NCBI GenBank assembly: GCA_036924085.1
Contig: JAVGWX010000005.1
Coordinates: forward strand, 75,116,547 to 75,180,546
DNA: 64,000 bases
Origin: Ariolimax columbianus
Lineage: Eukaryota > Mollusca > Gastropoda > Stylommatophora > Arionidae
Direction: 5' to 3'
Positions 48,301 to 60,300 of this stretch are shown here, one piece after another; position 1 is the first letter of the stretch; each line of letters opens with the position of its first letter. The notes under the pieces were generated by a model. It saw nothing but the letters and a program-made list of their open reading frames with translations, was not told the origin of the DNA and made no database searches. Made by a program: the position numbers and the translations under genes.

Positions 48301-51300
48301 TGTAAACTGCAATGGAAGCCGCTATTACCGGTAGTCAAATGAGGTCTAAATTTAGCGTGTCTATTCACAAGTAAAGTGTAAGGAAAAATAATTTAAATCA
48401 GTATATTCATGACGGCCGTAACCGGCTGGGCTGGGAGTTAATTGATAGTGGACGTCACTGGCCGGCTGGGATTGAATGGGTTAAATCAAATGTGTCGGAC
48501 TGAAAGGTGCATATATTGCAGCCTCATTGTAAAACAACGAAAAACATTGAAGAAGAAATACTAATTTTATTTGAATTAGATAATTAGAAACATACTTAAA
48601 AAGTCCCACCAACAAAAAAGCTTTGTGTACCACTGCCATAGCAGTGAAACTGGTTGTATACAGACTCTGCAGTCTTCTAAACCAGTATAAAGATGTTAAG
48701 TTAAGTGATGAAGTGTTAGAACTTAAATTATATCTGCTCCATTTTCTTCTTGTTTTTCACCATGTATTCTTTGACCTTTCTTTGCCTCTTTTTCCTGGAG
48801 GTTCAATGACAGAGATTGCCTGGTGATACTAGCTTAGGGCTTTTGCAGTCAGTAATTCAGTCAGGTGTCAATTATGACAGCTGCATAAACTACGGTGTGT
48901 CATGTTTAGGTCCGCATTGCTGTGATAGACAAATGGTCTGTTATCGTATTAGCAAGTGCTGAAAAAAAGAATGTCTGATGATAAAGATTCAATTCAGTCA
49001 ATAATAATAACATTAATATAATAAGTATCTGCTACAATTCGTGACTGCATGTTTTTGTGTTGTATTTGTTGGTATAGGTGAATATCCACATTAAAGATGT
49101 TACTAAATTTGTTGAAGACAGCGGTGCATTGTATCGGAGTGTAATAGTCACTTCACCTTCAGACAATGTTGGGGAAGGGCAAGCAAGGAACTGGGCAATG
49201 TAAGTGAGCAGTTTTGTGATCTTTATTAACTTAAGAGTATTTGTACACTGCCCACGTGTTGTTGGGACCAGAAAGGGGAGCAAAGAATAGTAACACTGTA
49301 AACCTGCCAAGCATGTCATAAGAGGTAACTAATGAGGGTTGAGCATGTGACTATACCTCATCTTGTAGAAATTCTAAACCATAAAAGCTTCAACAAATAT
49401 GGACAAGTCAACTAAGAAGAATGGAGGGTTCATATCTAAGACAGAAGCAAGTCCTCTGCCAAGAAGTCAAAAGACGTGGACATAGCTGGAACAGATGGCT
49501 CAGGACATAGGACTTCGTGTGTATTTGTTGAAGATCTTTCCTTCACAGGGAGTTGAAAGGTTTTTATAGATTGATTGACATATTACATCCACTGTGTGGA
49601 TCTCAAAGTACTTCATCATTGACAAAGATAGAATATTATGCATATCTAGAAAGTTTACTAGTTAGAATAATTCTTCAGGTTGGCAACATGTGAAAAAGGT
49701 AATGAAAGAAACTGCCACCACAAAATCGGAACAAATTCTTTCATGCAGACTTCGTTCAAGGAGGACAGCAACACTGTTGACCCTATGCTCCTACTGAAGC
49801 ATACAAACACACACAAAAGCATGATGGCACATAGTGCATTGGTGTTTTTCAAGTAAAATATGTGAGCAAATGATTTCTTCATAATTATCTAGACTTTCTG
49901 TGGATCTTAGTCCCTTGTTGGGATAGGAGGAGCAGATCCACTGTGCCCTACTGTGTATTTTGTGAAAGTTGTCTAATTAGGTTTGTGCATAGTGTTCAAT
50001 ATGTAAAATAAAAGGCCACAGAAGCTATTGTTACAAAATCACACAAATGCTATAGTGTAGGCTTCTTGCATGGAGGTCAATTTAGTGGGGGGCTTTACGG
50101 TCATATAGTAATGGGTGTAGCAAATAATTTGAATATATTAGAGAAAATGTGAAGAGGCTTGAAGTTCCACTGATCAATTATGAACGGTGTAACGGCCGAA
50201 GACGGGAGTGTCGGACTGAAAGGTGCAAATATTGCAACCAAGCTGTAAACTAGCGACTACATCCTGCTACTTGCAAAGTCCTGTTCAGGGCTTGGTAGGC
50301 GGAGATTGAGAACGAACGCAGAAGAAGAAAAAGAAGAACTGTGTAAAATATTTACATAACGACTTGGATTAGTCACTCATCTTCTATGATGGAGTGTGGA
50401 GATCTGTTTTTCTTCTTCTTGCAGATTTGAGTTTTTTCTAACAGACCAATAAGCTTAACCAGCCGTGTCTGTAAGACAATGGAGGGTGAGGTCAACAGAA
50501 GACTGAAATGGTGCCTAGAAACAGAGAACATAATAATACAGAACAAGCAAAGTTTAGAGTGTGGCAACACAGAATACCAAATCACATGTTTATTCAAAAT
50601 TGTTGGACATCTTCTAAGAAAAGTAAAAGGTTTTGCACTATGGATAGGTTTCCAGAAAGCATTCAATAAGGTATGGAAAGATTAATTAATAGCTAGACTA
50701 CAAAGAAATGGCATGAAAGGTAACATAAGACATTGACCACTTTGTTCTTTCACAACCAGACAGCAAGATTTACCATGGGCGGCTATAACAGCATGAAAAT
50801 CCTCCTTAAAAAAAACCGGATTACTCAAGACTCGGTACTCTCACCCACCTTGAAAAATGGATGGGGCAGATCAACACTGAAAAATCTGCAACGGCACTCT
50901 TCATGCTCTCAAACAAAGAAAAAATAGGTGAAATATGACTTCGGAATATACAGGGCCAAATAGACTATGAGCCAGTATATCTGAGCATCACATTAGTTAA
51001 GAGAATGACATTCAGGGCACACATCGAAACCAGAGACCAAAGCAAGGCGAAAACTCACCTGGCTATGGAAAATAGCTGGAGGAAATTATGGAATGAACGA
51101 AAGAACGCTTAAAGTCTGCACTAGAGTATTAAGATCAACAGTGGTCTATGGATAAGTAGCAAGGAATACAACAGCTCAATCTCACCAAAAAACCTAAGAT
51201 AAGGTACAGACCAATGCTCTTCACATGAGATTTTAGTTTCAACACAATAACTAAATCTCATTATATGTTCTTCATCACGAGTGGCCCACAAATATCACAT

Positions 51301-54300
51301 TGTTAGTTCACATGACTCCTTAGAGTTGAAATAGTCGGACCTTAATTAAGAAACATATTCTAATGTTTTTTTCCTTATTCTCTTTTAATGTATATATACC
51401 ACACACATGTATTATGTCATTTGGCTATAGCATGTTTGTAGTGTGACATGTTAACATTTGACTTTTATTTGCCGGCAAAAATGTCATCCAGAGATGAATG
51501 TACTAGGAAAAGCTGCCAGTACTTACTGACCATCGACTCTGTTGTACAGATAACCAAACCGAGCTGTTTGAAGGATCTCATTAAACAGAACAGGTTAGAC
51601 ATCAATTAATAAAAAACAAAAACTATCATTATAGTTAATCCCATTGTTGTTCACTAAAGGGTTGAGCAATTAAGGCAAATTGCCAAGGCTGTCGCTGCAC
51701 AGGTGTGCAGGCCTTTTTTTTCACCTGCAATAGAAAAAAAATACTGGCATTGATCAGACTTCAACTTTGTCTCTAGACCAGTAGTATTCCTCCTCTTCTT
51801 CTTCTTTGGTGTACGCCTTAAAAATGGTGTTCTGTTGTAGTTTATAGTGAGGCTACGATACCTGCGCTGTTCAGCCTAACACATCCTATTTCAGCTGATA
51901 TTTTTGAGTACCTGGTTTGCTTCCCACTGCGACACCTTTCCCTTGGCCAGTCTACACTAGTGTATGAGACCATGGCTTGTCTATATATTTCAATAAATCC
52001 ACTAGTCTATATAATAGATATTTTAGATCTGCTGAAGACGGATGTGTTGGACCGAAAGGTGCAAATATCGCAGTCAAGATGTAAACTAGCGACACAACGT
52101 ATTCCGTTCTCTGGACCACATCGTGCTACTTGTAAAGCCCTATTTGGGGTTTGGTAGCAGGAGATTGAGAACAAACGCAGATGAAGAAGACATTTTAGAA
52201 AATATATTTTTTATAGTTTGAATTATAATTAACATTTTAACTTAATATTTAACTTTTAGCCATTGTTTTCTTCTCGTAACATCTTTCCTGTAACCCTAAC
52301 AGGTTGTAGGAGCATCATATCTCACCATTGCTTACTCAGTATGTGAGTGATGTGTCTTAGGCATGCTTTTAACCGGGCGGGGCCCAAGGCCCAACCCTCT
52401 CTCAGCGGAGTGATCACGTATAGATCTGATATTTGTACTTTTAAAAGTTTATATTGTACTTTTTGTCCTCTATCATTTATCCCCATGGATGATGAAGAGA
52501 TACAGACCAACAGACATTGCACCTCTACCCCTTTTGATGATCTTCCAGGTGGCGGGGAATGCCACACATGCCATCACTACAGATGGGCGGGCAAAACTGA
52601 CGGAAGAATGATGAGATAGCTGATCCAGATGAATATGATATGTCCCTGGCAGGACGTGACGATCCTGGGACACGTCACACTGGGCTGCCTCCCTTAGGGG
52701 TTACTCGAAAGATACGTCCATAACTCCCCACTTTTGGAATCATGATGCCTCTAAGACAACAGACTTTATACGAGATCGGACGTCACCTCGGTTACCAAGG
52801 TCCACGCTGCTCTTCCACACCTGGGGAGAGCAGTGACAAGTATGCTACCAGGACCCCAAGTAATATACACTCACTACGCATCTTCCAGCTCAACATATCA
52901 GGAATTAGAAATAAAAAACTAGAACTGACTAAGCTTCTGATGGATCTTGAAATCTACGTGGCACTCATCCAAGAAACAATTATGCCAAAGGACACCCCCC
53001 TCCACATCACAGGCTTTACAGTGTATCAATGCAAGTGTATAAAATGTCAGGGATTAGTGACACCTATCTGGAATGACATCCACGCAGAGGTTTTCGCTCT
53101 TGTTACCAATGACGAAACTGACCTACAGGAAGTGATATTCTGGATAAGGGGAAGACCGCTGAAAATACTTAACATATACAACCCACCAAGAGCACACCTC
53201 ACACTGCAGATTCCCCATACTTCTGATCTAAAAAGACTGATCATTGCTGGCGACATGAATGGTCACTCTCCCCTGTGGGGCTATACAGATAGAAACGCAA
53301 CAGGAACAGCCATAGAGGAACACACTAACACTACCACACTCATCCTGTTGCAGAATGCCAATACCCCACCAACACTGCCTCACCAAGCCAGTGGAACCAA
53401 AAGCAGACCTAACCTCACCCTTGCCGATATGAACCCGAACTGCTCAATTAGAGTCCTCGATGACATCAGGAGTGACCACATAACAATATTCCTTGAGATC
53501 ACCAACACCAGGTAGAAAGTAAGAAACCAAATAACATCCCTCCCATGGAATTACAAAAAGGCAAACTGGCAGTTTTTCATGAGACAAGTACGTCAACGTT
53601 AGCGGACATCGACATGACGCAGGATATAGACGAGGTCTATAGTAAAACCACTACTGCATTGCTCCAATCGGCAAAGGAATCCATCCCACGAGGATACAGG
53701 ACAAAGTTCAAACCATACTGTAGCACAGAATTAGAGACCACCATCAATGAGAGAAATAAAGTAAGACAGCAAGTCGAGAAACAGCCTACCACTGCAAACA
53801 AAACCAGTTATAACAGACTCACTGTTAAAGTTAAATTGCTGAGCAGACAAGCAAAAAGAGAAGCATGGGCTAAGAAATGTGGAGAGTTGGACTTGCGGAA
53901 AGATGGAAAGAAAGCATGGTGCCTCATATCCAACCTTTCAGGAGTTAAAAGAAAGAAAAATCCCAAACCTATTAGAACAGACACAGAATTAATAACAGGA
54001 GATTCTCAGAAAGCAGATGTCCTTAATAAGTACTATGCTAATGTTAACAAAAAGCAAAAACGAAAGAATCTGGACAAGGCTATCAAAACACTCACCAAAA
54101 GGATTGAAAAACAAACTACAGCTAACTGTGAGATCTTTGACAAGAATTTCACACTTCCAGAACTGAAGATGACCCTAAAAAAATGTAAGAAAGGTAAAGC
54201 TGCTGAACCCGACAGGCTGACTAACGACATGCTCTTAAATCTCTCAAATGATGAGCTCCATACCATCCTTGACCTCATTAACAAAACATGGAGAGAAGGC

Positions 54301-57300
54301 ACGCTACCAACAGACTTGAGAAAAGCCAACACCACCTTAGTCCTAAAGAAAGACAAACCATCAAACCTAGTAACAAGTTATCGTCCGATTTCCCTGACTT
54401 CAAACCTAGGCAAGGTCACTGAAAGGATGATAAACGAAAGGTTATATTAGTGGTTATAAAGCTCAAAGTTTCTTAATTCAAACCAATTAGGTTTTAGAAG
54501 AAAGAAACATACAATGGACCAGCTGATAAGATTTACACAAGAGGTAGGTGATGCTTTCCAGGAGAAAAACAATGTGCTGGCAACATTCATTACAGTCTAC
54601 GATCGAATCAGGAGGAGTGGCCTCCTCTTTAAGATGCAAAAAGTGGGAATATCAGGGCGAATGTACAGCTGGCTAAAAGGTTTCTTCCATACCAGAACAA
54701 TCCGAACAACATTCAGCAGATCAACATTGAAACAAAGGACAACGGAAGAAGAACTGTCCCAGGGATCTGCGCCTAGTTGTACATTATTCCTTGTGTACAT
54801 AAACGGCTTACCAGATGTCATAATCTGCCAAAAGGCACTCTTTGCAGATGACCTGGTTATTTGGTCAAAAGGAAAACATCTGAAACCTATCACCAAAAAT
54901 ATGAACATGAATCTGACAACCATCTCTACATATTGTCAGTTTTGGAAGCTTAAAATTAATATAGAGAAAACTGTGTTTAGCATGTTCAGCTTAAATAAAA
55001 GGATTAAAGAGGAAAACATCTATGTCAAAATGAACGGAGTGAAATTAACCTTTGACAAAACCCAGAGATACCTCGGAGTCGAGCTTGAACGTAGACTCAC
55101 TATGAAACCCCATTTAGACAAGCTGATTGAAAAAGCATCCACAAGGCTCAGACTCATCAAGCACCTCTCTACTTGTGGATGGGGGCAGATCAAGATTCAC
55201 TACGTCAGTTATACATTGGATATGTCTGCTCAGTGATTGACTATTCATTCCCCCTTCAAGCCATTGGAAGCAAAAGCCTCTTACACAAGCTGACCAGAGT
55301 ACAAAATCACGCTCTGCGGTTTATAAGTGTGCCATGAAAACAATGCCAACAGATGCATGTGAAATTAACTCTAATATCGAACCTCTAAACCTAAGACAAG
55401 AATGCTATGTCATGGAAATTTCGCGAAAGATACTTAAGAATGGACACTACGGAAGAGAATAGGAAAATGGTAGAACATTGGCACCAAAATCATAGAATAA
55501 AAAAAGACGTCTTTCCTAAAAAAAAAGGTGCGCGGCAATATCAATAATCAACAACCTGCCATAGGGTAGAGGGCTGATGGTGGTCATCAATGATGAACCA
55601 CCTTGCTGGCAGGTGACTACCACCACAGTAAGAACTGTTTTCTCCGACACCTCTGCCGACAGAAACACCCTACCATCTTTGCTGAAAACTGTCGTTTTGG
55701 AAACTATAGACTCTTATCCACAAAACATCCAAGTATACACAGATGGATCTGCCACCGGGGCTACCACCAATGCTGGATATGGCGCTGTAATTAAATACTA
55801 TAACCTGCACCAAGAAGACCACCCTTACATCTATGACCCTTGTGGAGAGACCTGTTCCAATTATGAAGCAGAAATAATAGCAAAAGAAAAAGCTTTGTGC
55901 CGAATAATCTCAGATTTTGAAAGCAGTACTATACAATCTGGGGAGATCTTTGTTTTCTCAGACTCAAAGTCTGTGCTCCAAGTCTTGAAAAATAGAATGC
56001 CTCCAGATGTTAATAACATCTACAAATTAATTGACCAATTGTCCACCTCTCATGGAGCGGAAGTAGTGCGCCAGTGGATACCTGGCCATGTCGGAGTCCG
56101 ATGAAATGAGAAGGCTAATGAGCTGGCCAAAAGCAGGGCAATACGACCACAGCCACTAGCATCTCACTATAAACCTGCAAGCAAATCCTGAAAAATAACT
56201 GTAGGCAGGAGTGGCTAGATCAGTGAGCCACATCCCAGACAGGCCAAGTATATTTAAAAAACCAAGCAAAACCAGATCCCCAGGACCCAGCGAAGAAACT
56301 GAAATGAAGAAACCAGAGTTTGATCTTCAATCTGAGAACAGGCCATACCCCTCTCAACAAACATCTGAAACATCTGAATAGATTAGACCCACCACGTGAA
56401 CCAAACTGCAGATTCTGCCATGACTACGAGGAGTCAGTCGAGCACCTCCTGACTTTGTGCCCAAGGCTGTCCAATCTGCGGAACCTGCTGCTCCCACCAT
56501 ACCCCACCATACACAACACACTCTACACATCGCTACAACAATTGAGGAGGAAGTGTGCTTTTGTATGGGAGGCATTGGGCTGTCAAGAACTGCCAGCTCA
56601 CAGCTAAAGGGATTATATCATCATCATCTTTCTGTGAATATAGCCTCAATTGTATGCCATTACTGGTATAAGTTTAGTCTTGTTTTATCACCTGCGTGTG
56701 CAGCCTTATAGGCTATGACAAATGTTCGCCGGTCGTTTTCGTTGTATCTATCACAGTATTCACAGTGGCTAACAAAAACATCTCAAGTGTTCAATTAATA
56801 TATCCAAGTGCACAATTTCTTCTAGAGAATATGACTCAGAGTCTAGGCTATCACTGGTGTAAGTTCTAATCCGTTTAAAAGGCAAGAACATTTTTAAAAA
56901 AACACAATTTTTGGAGCGACATTTATCTGCAGCCTGCTAGGTGTGTTCAACACTGTTTCAGAAGGTTACATTTTCTCATGTATGTCCTTTTCTCCCCTTG
57001 TATGGGTTTTGGTTGGTCTGGTGTGCGTGTTTTGTTTTTTCTGGTGTACATGTTTTAATTGGTCTAGTGTGTGGGTTTTAGTTGGTCTTGTGTATGAGTT
57101 TTGGTCTGTTTGTTGCAAGGATCCACTGAATGGTGGTTTTTACTATTCAGCTGAATACAAATAGTCTTTAATTATTTGGTGGATAACGAGTGAAGATTTG
57201 CCATGTATAGTTGTGTTCAATACAACAATAGATATTTCCTATCATTTTAAAGTAATTTATACAAACATGACGTTCAAAGTTGTTTCAATCACTCCCACGA

Positions 57301-60300
57301 GCTGATAAGTAGGCTTCCGGATTTTTCCAGAAAACCTAGGTGCTGATATATCGGCTTTTGCGACTGTGTTCACAAAATCACATATTTTCACATATATCCA
57401 TTCATTGTTCTCCTAAATGTTTTATTTTGGTTATTGGCGGAAGTCCAGATTTTGTAATTTTCATTCCGGAAGAGTTTGAGTGTGTTTCATTGAAAAATGT
57501 TTATTTTCGTACTTGAAAACTACATATTTTTTTTTCTGAGGGCAGCCTTAAATCTAGTCCATGCCCCTTCTGTCAGACCAAAAAGAGTTTCTACAGTACA
57601 AGTTCAGTAATGGTTAGATTATATTATTTCTAACGGTAGTGATGATGAAGATATTGATCGTTCTGATAGCGATATTTCAATTTCTTTATCTAGTCTTAGT
57701 TCTAAGTCAAGCGATGAAAGTGAAACTAAATCTACTGACAAGGGGCCGGTGCCCTCTTTAAAGCCCTCAAGCAATGTTAGTAACAGTTCACAAATTCAGT
57801 AAAGGTTCAAGATTCTCCACAGTCATGCTAGTGTGTATAATATAAATGTGTATATATATATATATATATTGGATACAGCAGGAACATTATTTCTGTATGT
57901 GCGTAAATTGTAAACACTCACACTGATGTTGATTGGTGCTTTTATTTTTCAGCATATTTTCAACTTCACATACCTTCAGTAAAATATGAATACTGTGAAA
58001 ACAACTGCACCAAATTAGATGTAACTTTCAGAACATCTTCTCGTGTGGATTACCATCAAAAGAAAGTCATTATATTAGTCATATATTGATTTAGAGCTGA
58101 ATAATGGGTTGATGAGGGGAATAATTGTTTTCATAACATAATTTTGAAAAATAAAAATGATTATGCAACTATAATCACTCATACACAAATGTACACCTAC
58201 ATTTGTAAAATATGTGTGCTCCATTGAATTATGGACTCAATTGTGAACAGTTTGGTATATAATATGTGTTATTTCTGTGAATCTTTATTGAAGATAAATA
58301 GATCACAACTAAGTGATGCAATGTTTGAGTTTTACATAAGAAAAATGTTGTGTCCAGATATCCAAAATATTTGGGAGTGAATTAGTTCAATAATTTTAAA
58401 AAAAAACCATGCAAATATTTAAAAACCATTTAATGCTAAAAATAAATATATAATCTGTTTTTTAATTGAGTTCAAAAGTCATTGCTGCATGAAAAGTGCA
58501 TTAAAAAATATCAGTTGCTTAAATTCTCTGCCAAAACGACAACTGTTGTCTGAAAACGTGTTGCTGGCAATGCTGAACAGATGTTCTTTTTGGATGCTTG
58601 TTGAAGGCTTGTGTTTCAACAGTCACTATAAAGTGTAGCAAAATAACAAGGCTCAATTGAAACCGATACAAGTTACAATGCAAGGTCTAACACAGATGCA
58701 ACTAATGACATGATAAAGTGCTCATCACAAGGAGCCTTAATGTTATGTTAGTACAAAAAAATTGAAAATGAAAGTTATCCATCTTTTTAGGTCTGAAATT
58801 ATCACGCCAATCTCTGATTTATATTCAATTGCAGGGTACTATTCGGTTGAATATGAATAGTTAATAGACAGCACTATTCTGTACTGAATAGAATATTCAG
58901 TGTATCCCTGGCCTGGTGTACAGGTTTTGGTTGGTCTGGTGTATAGTTTTATCAATTTAACTTGACATGTATATAATCTGAAATTTTCTTTTTAAAACAA
59001 TAGAACCGTGCAAATGTTTTTATTCATAAATGTACAAAGAGAAAACAAATTAAAGCAATATTTTCATAAACAATTAGAACTGTTCTTTGATGTGTCTCAG
59101 GTCAATTGTAGCACCGATGCTGAAGCGCCAATCCAAACTGTGGTCCAACTTCTGGGGTGCTGTCAATGATGATGGCTTCTATGCTCGCTCAGAAGATTAC
59201 ATGAGTATTGTCAACTATCACACTGTGTAAGTATTGTTCTCTAAATGGAAAACTGAAGAAGCACTATTCTGATGAAGTTAGGAATCTGTCTGAAGTGCCT
59301 ATTTTTAAAAAAATCTTTTTTTGTTTTTTTTGTTTGCGTTCGCCTTATTTATCTATTCCCCAAGGCGTGTGTGCGTTACACTGTGGTTTTTATTTTGCGC
59401 CTGTCGGCCCAGTGCATCCGACTTCAGCATGCATTTTATGTAAGGGTCTGCTTCCTCCTGCATTTTCTAAGGGTTTTCTTCCCCGGGGTAACGGCCGGTG
59501 CTGTGATGGGGATCGAACCCAGCACCTTCTGGTTGTGAGCCGTGTCACTTAACCACTAGGCCACGCCATCCCCAAGTGCCTATTCATTCTTCCTGCTTCA
59601 CTTCAGAATGTGCATGGGACTCATAAAGAATGATAAGGACGATGATAATTAAAATAGGAAATAAATAACTGGTGATGACGGACACATTTACATACCTCAG
59701 AAGCACAGTTACACCAGGCAGTGGAAGAGACAGACATCAAAGCAGAATGAACAAAGCAAGAATAGCTTTTGTTAGTTTAAACGTTTGGAGATCTTCACAA
59801 GGCAGCACGCATGCACCAAATCAAGCATATACAAGTTTTGTGTACTTTCTGTGCTTTTGTATAGTGCGGAGTGTTGGATAGTAACAGAAAAAGAAATGTT
59901 CAACTCGTTATCTCCCTACACAACCTTTCTAAGGAGGATTCATAGAATTTGCTGACTAAACACACATGACAAAATAATAACTGCTTGTCTGTAGCAATCA
60001 AGAAAACATGCACACCATCATAACTAATATACTAACTTAACTTCATTAAACTGGTTTAGAAGTCTCTACAGAGTCTATATACAACCAGTTTATTCTACTC
60101 CACCTAAACTAAAAGTAACTGTGTGCATCCAATCTATTTTTGAATGCATTAACTGACCCTGTCTTCACTATATCATGTGGCAATACATTCCAAGCATCCA
60201 CCACTCTGCGACTAAAAAAAAATTTCTTAATATCTCATCTAGACTTGTCTTTCAATAATGAGAAGGTGTCAAGTGCAGTTTCTGTAGATGGAATATTTTA

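Larger units (their letters stand above)
47040..48545 (+). repeat. S2 copy split by a piggyBac element
   Basis: Left part 47075-47128 (TGACTAAGAG...GGATCG, CTAGTACCCAAAAACCAGC) and right part 48485-48545 (AAATGTGTCGGACTGAAAGG) are consecutive pieces of S2; removing 47133-48484 restores the S2 order across a single TTAA. Confidence 0.75.
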
